Below, one piece after another: positions 18,146 through 26,523 of a DNA stretch of 64,000 bases. Position numbers and translations under genes: made by a program. The notes below the pieces were generated by a model. It saw only the letters and a list, made by a program, of their open reading frames with translations. It searched no databases and was not told where the DNA came from. The stretch comes from Phenylobacterium deserti (lineage in GTDB: Bacteria > Pseudomonadota > Alphaproteobacteria > Caulobacterales > Caulobacteraceae), in assembly GCF_003254705.1 (NCBI RefSeq), contig NZ_QFYR01000004.1, forward strand, positions 124,001-188,000, given 5' to 3'. How positions within the stretch are numbered: position 1 is the first letter of the stretch; each line of letters opens with the position of its first letter.

Positions 18146-19516
18146 CTAAACCGCTACGGCTGGTTGCGGGGCTCGAAGCTGCTCCAGAACGGCCTGCGCC
18201 ACGGCGGCGGTCTGGCTGCGCAGATCGGGCACGGCGAGCGACTCCCAGACCGCGGCCCGGGTCAGGGGGCCGACGGCGAACAGACCGGGCGTCGGGGCGC
18301 CGCGGGCGCCGATCACACGCAATTCGCGGGTGACATCGAGGCCCAGCCCCAGCGGATCGCGGCGAACCGCGCCTGCCCGGCGAAGCTGCGCGATCAGTCC
18401 CACCTCGGCGGAGTCCGGGTCGCCGCGCGGGCCGGTGCAGTTGACCACCGCCGAGAAGCGGCGCGTGACGGACGTGCGCTCCCCCCGTGGACGGATGCGG
18501 GCCTGGAAACCTGCGCCGTCCCGCGAGACGTGCTCCAGCCGGCCGGCCAGCACCTCCAGCTGGGCGGAGATCACAAGGCCTGAAAGGCGGGCGGCGATCA
18601 TGGGCGCCATCCGATGGCGGTGAACGTCCCACCAGGGCCGGGCATGACGCAAGAACCGGCGACGCTGGGCCAGGCTCCAGCTGCGCCAGATGTCGGCGGT
18701 GAGCGGTCGGATGCTGTCCACGGCTTCCCGCCAGCCGACCTTTTCCGCCTGCTCCCGCAAGGTGCGCATGGCCGCCCGTAGCGTCGCGAGGGATCCGTCC
18801 GGAGGGGCGGCGGAGGCGGTGGGCGCGTGGGCGCGGGCGATCAGGCCGTGGCGGGAAAGTGCGGTCAGCCGCCGCCCTTCGCCGGCAAGCCCCAGGGCCA
18901 CGTCGACCATGGTCAGCCCAGAACCGATCAGCAGGATGTCGCCCTCCGGCGCCGCGGCGGGGTCGAACCGCCAGGGGTCGGCGACATAGCGGTCGTCGGC
19001 CAGCACGTCGGGATCAGCGCCGGGCGGCGGCGCGGGCGGCAGAAGCCCGAGCGCCAGAACAACCGCGTCGGCGTCAAAGGAGCGCCCGAGTTTCAGGGTC
19101 ACGCGCTGGCGTCCCTCCCGGGGCTCGATCGCGGTGGCCTCGTCCGCCTCCAGCAGCAGGCGGCCGGCATGGGTCGGCTCGCGCACCTGCTGGCGGAGGA
19201 GGCTTTGAAGATAGTCGCCATAGCGGCTACGGCTGACGAAGGCGTCGCGTGCGCCGCTCTCCCCTTCCCCCTCAAGCCAGCGGATGAAGTGCTCCGGCTC
19301 GTCCGGGAAGGCGCTCATGTTCGACGCGCGCACGTTCAGCACATGGTCGGGGTGAGCCGCCTGGTACGCCCGCCCCCGGCCAAACAAAGGCGCCCGCTCC
19401 ACGAGCCGGACCACGAGTTCGGGATCGCCGCGCAGCAGATGAACCGCGGTCAGCAGGCCGCTGAAGCCGCCGCCGATGACGGCCACGGTGAGCGGGCCCT
19501 GGCGAGTTTGCGACAT
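18146..19516 (-). CDS. FAD/NAD(P)-binding protein (NAD_binding_9-like)
   Basis: Predicted flavoprotein of unknown substrate, 456 aa. The dinucleotide-binding motif VIGGGFSGLLTAVHLL is at about 11-26 and an FAD-contact stretch FGRGRAYQAAHPDHVLNV follows. A second binding motif LLIGSGLTMVDVALGL lies near 180. The architecture matches the FAD-NAD(P)-binding family of proteins annotated as hydroxyacylglutathione hydrolase-like or uncharacterised oxidoreductases. Start 19516 has GGAAGG seven bases upstream. It is read leftward, ends about 150 bases before the xylanase start and is divergent from the DUF3008 gene. Nothing ties it to xylan use except proximity. Confidence 0.85.
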   Translation of the reverse strand: MSQTRQGPLTVAVIGGGFSGLLTAVHLLRGDPELVVRLVERAPLFGRGRAYQAAHPDHVLNVRASNMSAFPDEPEHFIRWLEGEGESGARDAFVSRSRYGDYLQSLLRQQVREPTHAGRLLLEADEATAIEPREGRQRVTLKLGRSFDADAVVLALGLLPPAPPPGADPDVLADDRYVADPWRFDPAAAPEGDILLIGSGLTMVDVALGLAGEGRRLTALSRHGLIARAHAPTASAAPPDGSLATLRAAMRTLREQAEKVGWREAVDSIRPLTADIWRSWSLAQRRRFLRHARPWWDVHRHRMAPMIAARLSGLVISAQLEVLAGRLEHVSRDGAGFQARIRPRGERTSVTRRFSAVVNCTGPRGDPDSAEVGLIAQLRRAGAVRRDPLGLGLDVTRELRVIGARGAPTPGLFAVGPLTRAAVWESLAVPDLRSQTAAVAQAVLEQLRAPQPAVAV

Positions 19517-19608
19517 GAGCGGACCTTCCAAGTTCAACGCCTACAGAGTTGGTGGGAATTTGCATCCAGGCAAGGCCAGAAACTCTACCGAGCGCTTTAG
19601 CCGGTGGA

Positions 19609-19634
19609 TGAACCCTGGCGTGCGGGTTGGCGTT
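19609..19634 (+). promoter_or_regulatory. EcfG-type general stress promoter candidate
   Basis: TGAAC, a 17-base spacer and CGTT end 25 bases before the DUF3008 start. The alphaproteobacterial general stress sigma factor recognises GGAAC-N16/17-CGTT, so this differs at one base. Position and spacing fit a transcription start about 20 bases upstream of the gene. Confidence 0.4.
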
Positions 19635-19659
19635 GGCCCTGAAACGAAGGAGCAAACCC

Positions 19660-19845
19660 ATGCCCGCCAAGTCTCAGGCCCAGCAGAAGGCGGCCGGCGC
19701 CGCCCTGTCCGCCAAGCGCGGGCACACGCCCAAGTCCAAGCTGAAGGGCGCATCCAAGCAGATGGCCGACTCCATGAGCGAAAAGCAGCTCGAGGAGCTT
19801 GCCCACACCAAGCGCAAGGGCAAGCCGGACCACGTCGCCAGGTAG
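19660..19845 (+). CDS. DUF3008 family small basic protein
   Basis: A 61-aa, Lys- and Ala-rich protein (MPAKSQAQQKAAGAAL..., ending HTKRKGKPDHVAR) that matches the DUF3008 pattern found across proteobacteria. The central SKQMADSMSEKQLEELA looks like an amphipathic helix. An AAGGAG ribosome site lies eight bases upstream. Function is unknown; such proteins are often stress-induced, and an EcfG-like promoter upstream agrees with that. Monocistronic, between a divergent flavoprotein gene and an efflux pair. Confidence 0.88.
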   Translation: MPAKSQAQQKAAGAALSAKRGHTPKSKLKGASKQMADSMSEKQLEELAHTKRKGKPDHVAR

Positions 19846-19962
19846 GGGCGCGCCTGCTGGCGCTGACAGACCGTCCGGGGCGGCGCCCGCCGTCTTTTTG
19901 CTGGGCCTTGAACCCCGCCGCACCGGCGTCCGTTCGAGCTTGCCCGCTTCGAGCGCGAAACC

Positions 19963-21567
19963 GTGAGCGACACCCCGCAAACCCCGCTGCCCGCGCCGCC
20001 GTTCAGCCTCGGAAGCCGACTGATCTATGCGGCGATGGCGTTGCTGGTGGGCACGACGCAGGGGCTGGGCATCAACATCGTCACCGCCAACCTTCCGGCG
20101 ATCCAGGGCTCCCTGGGCGCGACGCCGACGGAGGGCGCGTGGTTGCTGGCGGCCTACTACGCGACCAGCATCAGCCTGTCGGCCCTGCTGGTGAAGTTCC
20201 GCTTCCAGTTCGGCCTGCATCTGTTCGCGGACCTGGGACTGATGCTGTTCATCGTGGTGACGGCGGCGCACCTGTTCGCCGACGACCTGCGGTCAGCCGT
20301 CGCCCTGCGCGCGGCGCAAGGGGTGGCGGCGGCGCCGCTGACCTCGCTGGCCATCGTCTACATGATGAACGCCTGGCCGGAGAGCCGGCGGCCGACCGCC
20401 GTGGCGTTCGGCATGGCCTGCTCGCAGATCGGCGTGCCGCTGGCCCGGGTCATCTCGCCCGACCTTCTGCAGATCGGCGACTGGCACGGGCTCTATCTGC
20501 TGGAGCTCGGGCTGGCGATCATCTGCCTGGCCGGCGTGAACCTGTTCCGGCTTCCGCCCGCCCCGCGGATCATGAAGTTCGAATGGGGCGATGCGCTGAG
20601 CTTTGCGCTGTTCGCGCCGGGGCTGGGGCTGCTGGCGGTGGCGCTGAGCATGGGCCGGTACGTCTGGTGGACCGAGGCGCCGTGGATCGGCGTGTGTCTG
20701 GCGCTGTCGCTGCCGCTGATCGGGGCGGCGATCATCGTCGAGCTGCACCGCCAGCGACCGCTGCTGGACCTGCGCTGGCTGTCCAGCGGCGAGATGATCC
20801 GGCTGTTCATCGCCATCATCCTGTTCCGCATCGCCCTGTCGGAGCAAACGGTGGGCGCGGTGGGAATGCTGCAGACCCTGGGCGTTCAGAACGAGCAGCT
20901 GGCGACGCTCTACTGGATCGAGCTTGCGGCCATGCTGGCGGGGTTCACCTGGATCGGGCTGACCCTGAAGCCGGCCAGGCCGCTGACGCCGCTGATGTTC
21001 GCCCTGCTGCTGATCATCGCAGCGGCCTGGACGGACGCCCACGCCACCAACCTCACCCGCCCGGCCCAGCTTTACGTGACTCAAGGAATGATGGCGTTCG
21101 CGGGCGCCTTCTTCCTGCCGCCGGCCATGCTGTACGGCGTCAGCCAGGCCATGGCGCGCAGCCAGGCGCACTTCGTCAGCTTCGTGATGCTGTTCAGCGC
21201 GGGCCAGAACCTGGGCGGCCTGATCGGGTCGGCCTTTCTCGGCACCTTCGTCACGATGCGGGAGAAGTTCCATTCGAACCAGCTCACGCAGGGGCTGACC
21301 CTGGCCGATCCGCAGGTCGCCGCGCGGGTCCGCCAGCTGGCCGGGGCCTACGCCCACACCCTTTCCGACGCCCGGCTGCGCAACGCGGAGGGGCTGGCGC
21401 TGCTGCAGCAGCAGGCGACGCGGGAAGCCTATGTGCTGGCCTACAACGACGCGTTTCTCCTGATTGCGGCCCTGGCGACGCTCACCCTCGTGTGGATCCT
21501 TGTCCTGCGCCTGCGCATCTATGTGTGGCGGCGGCGACAGGCCCGGACCGCCGCCCAGGCCGCCTGA
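19963..21567 (+). CDS. MFS drug efflux transporter, DHA2 (EmrB-like)
   Basis: Inner-membrane proton-driven exporter, 534 aa, with about 14 hydrophobic segments. Motif-bearing stretches include LVGTTQGLGINIVTANLP in helix 1 and RAAQGVAAAPL near residue 115. A large C-terminal extracytoplasmic stretch (about 430-490) precedes the last helix, as in EmrB partners of membrane-fusion proteins. It starts with GTG; the ribosome site is weak. The stop is followed directly by the HlyD start, so the two work as one tripartite-type pump, with the outer-membrane partner not nearby. Substrate unknown. Confidence 0.92.
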   Translation: MSDTPQTPLPAPPFSLGSRLIYAAMALLVGTTQGLGINIVTANLPAIQGSLGATPTEGAWLLAAYYATSISLSALLVKFRFQFGLHLFADLGLMLFIVVTAAHLFADDLRSAVALRAAQGVAAAPLTSLAIVYMMNAWPESRRPTAVAFGMACSQIGVPLARVISPDLLQIGDWHGLYLLELGLAIICLAGVNLFRLPPAPRIMKFEWGDALSFALFAPGLGLLAVALSMGRYVWWTEAPWIGVCLALSLPLIGAAIIVELHRQRPLLDLRWLSSGEMIRLFIAIILFRIALSEQTVGAVGMLQTLGVQNEQLATLYWIELAAMLAGFTWIGLTLKPARPLTPLMFALLLIIAAAWTDAHATNLTRPAQLYVTQGMMAFAGAFFLPPAMLYGVSQAMARSQAHFVSFVMLFSAGQNLGGLIGSAFLGTFVTMREKFHSNQLTQGLTLADPQVAARVRQLAGAYAHTLSDARLRNAEGLALLQQQATREAYVLAYNDAFLLIAALATLTLVWILVLRLRIYVWRRRQARTAAQAA

Positions 21568-22656
21568 ATGACTGCAACCGTCGACACAGCCCCCGCTCCT
21601 GGATCGCGCCGCCCGTGGCTGCTGCGCTCGCGCGCGACGATCCCGATCCTGCTGGCGGCGGCGGGCGGGGTGCTGCTGGTGCTGTTCGCCTGGCGCCTGC
21701 CGCCGTTCACCAGCGACGTGCAGCGCACGGACAACGCCTTTGTCCGTGGGCAGGTGACGGTGATCAGCCCCAAGCTGGACGGCTATGTCGCCGCGGTGCC
21801 CGTGCAGGACTACCAGCAGGTCAATCCCGGGCAGGTGCTTGTGCTGCTGGACGACCGGATCCCGCGCGAGCGGCTGGCGCAGGCGCAGGCGCAGCTGGCG
21901 GCGCAGGAGGCGCAGCTGGCCAACTCCCAGCAGCAGCAGCGGACGGCCCAGGCCAACGTCGCGCAGACCGCCGCCCAGATCGCCAGCGCCCAGGCGGCGC
22001 TCGCCCGCGCCCAGGCCGAGCTGAACCGGACCAACACCCTGGTGGAAGGGGGTTGGGTCTCGCCGCAGCAGCGGGACCAGGCCCTCGCCGCGCAACGTCA
22101 GGCCGCGGCCGCCGTGGCGCAGACCCAGGCCGGCCAGGAAGTGGCGCGGCAGGGCGTCGCCAGCGTGGTGGTGGCGCGCCAAGGGCTGCAGGCGCAGGTG
22201 GAGGCGGCGCGCGCGGCCGTCCAGCTGGCGCAGATCGACCTGCAGAACACCCGCATCATCGCCCCCCAGGCCGGGCGGCTGGGCGAAGTGGGCGTACGGG
22301 TCGGGCAGTATGTGACGCCGGGCACGCAGCTGATGGCCCTGGTGCCGGGCGCGATCTGGGTCACGGCGAACATGAAGGAGAACCAGATGGCTGATGTCCG
22401 CGTCGGCCAGCGGGTCACCTTCACGGTCGATGCGCTGAACGATGCGGAGCTGCGGGGCCGCGTCGAACGCATCTCGCCCGCGGCGGGCTCGGAGTTCGCG
22501 GTGCTGCGGCCGGACAACGCCACAGGCAACTTCACCAAGGTCGCCCAGCGGATCCCGGTTCGCATCCGGATCGACCCGGACCAGCCGCTGGCCAAGCGGC
22601 TAAGCCCCGGGATGAGCGTGGTGGTGCGCATCCACGCGGGAGCCTCGCCGGGCTAG
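21568..22656 (+). CDS. HlyD/EmrA-type membrane-fusion protein
   Basis: Periplasmic adaptor for the preceding transporter; 362 aa. One membrane anchor (about 25-45) is followed by a split lipoyl/biotinyl domain (about 60-90 and 225-260) separated by a long Gln/Ala-rich coiled coil (about 95-215, repeats of AQAQLAAQEAQ type). A beta-barrel domain (VWVTANMKENQMADV near 265-280, then TFTVDAL) ends the protein. The ATG follows the transporter stop with no gap. The 3' end overlaps the convergent VOC gene by four bases. Confidence 0.92.
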   Translation: MTATVDTAPAPGSRRPWLLRSRATIPILLAAAGGVLLVLFAWRLPPFTSDVQRTDNAFVRGQVTVISPKLDGYVAAVPVQDYQQVNPGQVLVLLDDRIPRERLAQAQAQLAAQEAQLANSQQQQRTAQANVAQTAAQIASAQAALARAQAELNRTNTLVEGGWVSPQQRDQALAAQRQAAAAVAQTQAGQEVARQGVASVVVARQGLQAQVEAARAAVQLAQIDLQNTRIIAPQAGRLGEVGVRVGQYVTPGTQLMALVPGAIWVTANMKENQMADVRVGQRVTFTVDALNDAELRGRVERISPAAGSEFAVLRPDNATGNFTKVAQRIPVRIRIDPDQPLAKRLSPGMSVVVRIHAGASPG

Positions 22657-23042
22657 GTCGCCTTCGGCTTGCGGACGAGGTGGAAGACGCAGAGCTTGTT
22701 GCCGTCCGGGTCGCGGAAGTAGGCGCCGTAGAAGGTGTCCGTGCGATCGCCCGGCTTGCCCTCGCAGGTGGCGCCGGCGGCGAGCGCGGCCGCGTAGACG
22801 GCGTCCACCTGCTCGCGGCTGGTGGCGGTCAGGCCGAACATGCCGCCGTTGCTGGGCTGGGCGGGCTGCTTGTCGTAGGGCGTGGTGATGGCGATCATGC
22901 CGGGGATCTCACGGCTGGCGTAGAACTGCATGGTCTCGCCCAGCATGAAGATCCGCCGTCCGCCGAGCGGGGCGAACACCTGGTCGTAGAAGGTGCGGGC
23001 CCGCTCGAAATCGTTGGTGCCGATGGTGGCGTAGCCGATCAT
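22653..23042 (-). CDS. VOC-family (glyoxalase/dioxygenase superfamily) protein
   Basis: Small metalloenzyme-fold protein, 129 aa, one VOC domain made of two beta-alpha-beta-beta-beta units: MIGYATIGTNDFERARTFYDQV at the start and FRDPDGNKLCVFHLV at the end. Members of this class include lyases and resistance proteins; the substrate cannot be told. It is one base downstream of the SDR gene and ends in overlap with the convergent HlyD gene. It is probably the last gene of the thiolase-SDR-VOC operon. Confidence 0.88.
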   Translation of the reverse strand: MIGYATIGTNDFERARTFYDQVFAPLGGRRIFMLGETMQFYASREIPGMIAITTPYDKQPAQPSNGGMFGLTATSREQVDAVYAAALAAGATCEGKPGDRTDTFYGAYFRDPDGNKLCVFHLVRKPKAT

Positions 23043-23043
23043 C

Positions 23044-23736
23044 TCAGACCCTTCCGGTGACGGGCACCAAGGCCCCGGTGACCGCCCGAGCTTCCTCGGA
23101 GGCCAGGAACAGGATGACCGCGGCGAGGTCTTCCGGCCGCACCCAGGCGCCGAAGTCGGCGTCCGGCATGTCGCCCCGGTTGGCCGGCGTGTCGATGATC
23201 GAGGGCAGCACGGCGTTCACGGTCACGCCATCGGCCTTGAGCTCTTCCGCCAAGGCTTCCGTCAGGCGGTGGACGCCGGCCTTGGAGGCAGCGTAGGCGC
23301 CCATGCCATGAGCCGCCTTCACCGCGCCATTGGCCCCGACGTTGACGATGCGGCCCGAGCCGCTGGCCTTGAGGTGCGGGATGGCGGCGCGGCTGGCGTG
23401 CAGGGCCGTGAGCACGTTCAGGCGGTAGAGGCGGTCCCAGGTGTCGGAGCTGCCGCCGTCGATCGCTTCCCAGCGAAACCCGCCGGCGATGTTGAGCACC
23501 GCATCGAGGCCGCCGAAGCGCGAGACCACCGCCTGCACGGCCATCATCGCCTGCTCGGCGTCGGTGAGGTCGACGCCGCGGACGACCAGGACGTCCTCGC
23601 TGTCGGTGAAGCCGGGCGGCGGCTCACGGCCGTGATCGATCAGCGCCACGCGCCAGCCCCGCTCCACCGCCGCGCGGGCGACCACCGAGCCCAAGGCGCC
23701 CGAGGCGCCGGTGACCGCTACGATCCGACCTGCCAT
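23044..23736 (-). CDS. Short-chain dehydrogenase/reductase
   Basis: NAD(P)-dependent oxidoreductase, 230 aa, classical SDR. Visible are the cofactor motif TGASGALGSVVA (8-19), an NAG-like stretch LNIAGGF, Ser near VNVGANGA and the catalytic pair Tyr/Lys in YAASKAG. In FabG-like enzymes the Asn-Ser-Tyr-Lys set is typical; here the serine position reads as Gly/Ala-rich, so activity is probable but not certain. GGGAGAGCAGG lies just upstream of the start. The thiolase stop is 12 bases away, pointing to a shared role in fatty or acyl-CoA metabolism. Confidence 0.88.
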   Translation of the reverse strand: MAGRIVAVTGASGALGSVVARAAVERGWRVALIDHGREPPPGFTDSEDVLVVRGVDLTDAEQAMMAVQAVVSRFGGLDAVLNIAGGFRWEAIDGGSSDTWDRLYRLNVLTALHASRAAIPHLKASGSGRIVNVGANGAVKAAHGMGAYAASKAGVHRLTEALAEELKADGVTVNAVLPSIIDTPANRGDMPDADFGAWVRPEDLAAVILFLASEEARAVTGALVPVTGRV

Positions 23737-23748
23737 GACCTGCTCTCC

Positions 23749-24921
23749 CTAAAGCGCCTCGACGATGGTGACATTGGCCATGCCGCCGCCTTCGCACATG
23801 GTCTGCAGACCATAGCGCTTTCCGCGCGCCTTGAGAGCGTGAACCAGGGTGGTCATCAGCTTGGAGCCCGTGGCCCCGAGCGGGTGGCCAAGGGCGATGG
23901 CGCCGCCGTTGACGTTGACCCGCTCGGGGTCGGCGCCAGTGGCCTGCAGCCAGGCCATCGGAATGGAGGCGAAGGCCTCGTTCACTTCGAACAGGTCGAT
24001 GTCATCCACGGACATGCCGGCCTTCTTCAGGGCCCGCTCGGTGGCCGGGATCGGCGCTTCCAGCATGATCACCGGATCGTGGCCGAGCACGGACATGTGG
24101 TGGATGCGCGCCAGCGGGGTCAGCCCGTGGGCCTTCAGAGCCGCTTCCGACACGACCATCACCGCGGACGCGCCGTCGCAGATCTGGCTGGCGGTGGCGG
24201 CGGTGATGCGGCCGCCGTCAGCGAGCAGTCTCACGCCGGCCATCCCCTCGGGCGTGACGTCGAAGCGGATGCCCTCGTCGCTGTCGTGGCGGAGCACCTG
24301 GCCTTCAGCGTCCTTGCCGTCGACGGCGACGATCTCGTCCCGGAACGCGCCGGCCTGAGTAGCGGCGATCGCCCGCTGGTGGCTGCGGTAGCCGTACTCG
24401 TCCAGCTGCTCGCGGGTGAGGCCGTACTTGGCCGCGACCATCTCGGCGCCCGTGAACTGGCTGAACATGATCCCAGGATAACGGTCTTCCATCCGCGGGC
24501 TCTTGGGCACGCCGAAGCCCTCCTTGGCCGGAAGGGTGACCGACAGGCCCATGGGCACGCGGGTCATGCTCTCGACGCCGCCGGCGATCACCACGTCCAT
24601 GGTTCCGCTCATCACGGCCTGGGCGGCGAATTGCAGGCTCTGCTGCGAGGAGCCGCACTGCCGGTCGATGGAGGTGGCCGGCACGCTCTCCGGCAGGCGG
24701 GAAGCCAGCACGGCGTTGCGGCCGATGTTGGTGGACTGCTCGCCCACCTGCATGACGCAACCGAAGATCACGTCCTCGATGGCGGCGGGGTCCACTCCAG
24801 TGCGGTCCACCAGATCGTTCAGGACCACGGCGCCCAGGTCGGCGGGATGCCAGTCCCTGAGCCGCCCGCCCTTGCGTCCGCCGGCCGTGCGGGTGGCCGC
24901 CACGATGAAGGCTTCGGGCAT
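23749..24921 (-). CDS. Acetyl-CoA acyltransferase (thiolase)
   Basis: Catalyses thiolytic cleavage of 3-ketoacyl-CoA (or its reverse). 390 aa, standard thiolase length, with nucleophile Cys89 (DRQCGSSQQ), His346 (NGGAIALGHPLGATG) and Cys376 (MCEGGGMAN). Start 24921 has AAGGAG seven bases upstream. It leads a short operon with an SDR and a VOC protein; this is not the usual fadAB pairing, so it may serve a specific degradative route rather than general beta-oxidation. Substrate length cannot be judged. Confidence 0.95.
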   Translation of the reverse strand: MPEAFIVAATRTAGGRKGGRLRDWHPADLGAVVLNDLVDRTGVDPAAIEDVIFGCVMQVGEQSTNIGRNAVLASRLPESVPATSIDRQCGSSQQSLQFAAQAVMSGTMDVVIAGGVESMTRVPMGLSVTLPAKEGFGVPKSPRMEDRYPGIMFSQFTGAEMVAAKYGLTREQLDEYGYRSHQRAIAATQAGAFRDEIVAVDGKDAEGQVLRHDSDEGIRFDVTPEGMAGVRLLADGGRITAATASQICDGASAVMVVSEAALKAHGLTPLARIHHMSVLGHDPVIMLEAPIPATERALKKAGMSVDDIDLFEVNEAFASIPMAWLQATGADPERVNVNGGAIALGHPLGATGSKLMTTLVHALKARGKRYGLQTMCEGGGMANVTIVEAL

Positions 24922-25004
24922 GTGTCGCTCCTTCCGAGACTGCTCAGACGGAAGGTAGGAAGGCGCCGCTGCGGAAGCCAAGAAGGCTTACGCGGACGTC
25001 AGCG

Positions 25005-25499
25005 TCAGGAGAAGGTCGCCTTCAGGATGGTCTCCAGCCAGTGCTGGTCCACTTCGTCGAACGCCGCCGGCCGCTCCGAGTCCACGTCGAACACGGCGAT
25101 GAGTTCGCCGCCCGCGTCGAACACCGGGACAACGATCTCGCTGGCCGAGCGGCTGTCGCAGGCGATGTGACCCGGAAAGGCGTGGACGTCAGGGACGAGC
25201 TGAGTGGCGCGCGTCTCAGCGGCCGCGCCGCAAACGCCCCGGCCGAACGCGATGCGCAGGCAGCCGAGGGTGCCCTGGTAAGGCCCCACCACCAGTTCCC
25301 GCTCCTTGGTTGGATCGACCACGTAGAAGCCGGTCCAGAAGAAGTCGTCGAAGGTGGCGGCCAGCATGGAGGCGACGGTCGCCATGCGCGCGGTGAGGTT
25401 GGGCTCGCCCTCCAGCACGGAGGCGATCTCCGCGCTCACGGCGGCGTAGAGCTCCGCCTTGGAGCCGGACAGGGTCTTTTCGTTGAAGGCTTCGGCCAT
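25005..25499 (-). CDS. msrC: Free methionine-(R)-sulfoxide reductase (GAF domain)
   Basis: Reduces free methionine-R-sulfoxide, part of oxidative stress repair. 164 aa, one GAF domain, the expected size. The three family cysteines are present: Cys80 (GTLGCLRI), Cys90 (GRGVCGAAAE) and Cys114 (HIACDSRS). Ends with DQHWLETIL, typical of the family. Read leftward, 31 bases downstream of a response regulator gene; co-transcription is likely but a functional link is not established. Confidence 0.92.
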   Translation of the reverse strand: MAEAFNEKTLSGSKAELYAAVSAEIASVLEGEPNLTARMATVASMLAATFDDFFWTGFYVVDPTKERELVVGPYQGTLGCLRIAFGRGVCGAAAETRATQLVPDVHAFPGHIACDSRSASEIVVPVFDAGGELIAVFDVDSERPAAFDEVDQHWLETILKATFS

Positions 25500-25530
25500 G
25501 CCGCCCCTTTAGCCGGGCGGCCGGCGCGGG

Positions 25531-26454
25531 TCACGCAGCTTGGCGCTTCTTGGCGGTCTTCTGCTTCACCACCGCCTCCAGCTTCGCGATCAGGATCTGG
25601 GCTTCCTTCGCCTCGCCTTCCGGCAGGTCGATGAGCTTGCCGATGACCTGGAAATGCAGGTCGAGCACCTCGCCCTGGCACTGCTCGGGCCCGCCCATGG
25701 CGTCGACGTATTCCATGAGCAGGGTCGAAGCCTTGTGCACCATGGCGTCGCGCACCTGCCGCGCGCGGAAGCTGGTGTGCTGCATGACGCGGTAGGTCAT
25801 CTTCAGCGTGTCGCGATCCACACCGCCGCGGGCGGTGATCAGTGCGCGCAAAGCCTGGAGCTCGACGCTGATGGTCTCGCGCGTCGCGACGCGCTCAACG
25901 GTGTCCACCACCTCGTCGGGGTCGCTCATCCGGCGCAGGGGACCGGAGTAGCTGAGTTCGACGCGCCGCCTGCGATCGGGCCCGACGTAGGCATCCGAGA
26001 CGATGAACGGCCGTGGCTTCGTCAGCACGAGCTGAATGCGCGACAGCAGGGCCGCCGGCGTGAACGGCTTGATCACGAACTCATTGACGCCCGCCCGGCG
26101 GGCCATCTCGACGTCGGCTTCGCTGCGGTGGCCGGTCACGATGATCACCGGCACTTCAGGATTTGGGATGCGGCTGTCCTTGCGAACCGCCGCCTGGCGG
26201 ATCGAGCGGGTCAGCTCCAGGCCGTCCATCACCGGCATGATCCAGTCGGTGAACACGATGTCCGGATCCCAGCGCGCCAGCATGGCCCGGGCGCGCACGC
26301 CATCGCTGGCCGTTTCCACCTGCCCGACGCCGCCGGCGTAAAGGACATCGCCGATCAGCCGCTGGACGTTAGAGTTGTCGTCGACAACCAGCACCTTCAG
26401 CATCGCCAGGTCGTGCGGGCGAAGGCTGGCGCTCGGGAGGTTGCGGCGGGGCAT
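25531..26454 (-). CDS. Response regulator with unassigned C-terminal helical domain
   Basis: 307 aa. An N-terminal CheY-like receiver (about 18-140) has the acidic pair VVDDN, phospho-acceptor Asp70 in FTDWIMPVMDG, and Lys in FVIKPFTP. A linker carries YVGPDRRRR, a motif frequent in alphaproteobacterial receivers. Residues about 165-307 are helical with a Lys-rich tail (KQKTAKKRQ) and match no output domain I recognise; there is no helix-turn-helix, GGDEF or kinase signature. No partner kinase is adjacent. An alternative start at the MLKVL Met (26403) is possible; 26454 has the better ribosome site. Confidence 0.85.
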   Translation of the reverse strand: MPRRNLPSASLRPHDLAMLKVLVVDDNSNVQRLIGDVLYAGGVGQVETASDGVRARAMLARWDPDIVFTDWIMPVMDGLELTRSIRQAAVRKDSRIPNPEVPVIIVTGHRSEADVEMARRAGVNEFVIKPFTPAALLSRIQLVLTKPRPFIVSDAYVGPDRRRRVELSYSGPLRRMSDPDEVVDTVERVATRETISVELQALRALITARGGVDRDTLKMTYRVMQHTSFRARQVRDAMVHKASTLLMEYVDAMGGPEQCQGEVLDLHFQVIGKLIDLPEGEAKEAQILIAKLEAVVKQKTAKKRQAA

Positions 26455-26523
26455 CGTGGCTCTCTCGGCTCGTTCGCCGACAGACTGCCCATTCCGCGTT
26501 GAGAAGGGGTTTATGCCCCAGCT

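Noticed and set aside
19476..22394. Plus-strand 972-codon frame across the DUF3008 and efflux genes
   Set aside because: It is a shifted frame over the EmrB/EmrA-type genes, Arg/Pro/Gly-rich and without membrane segments.
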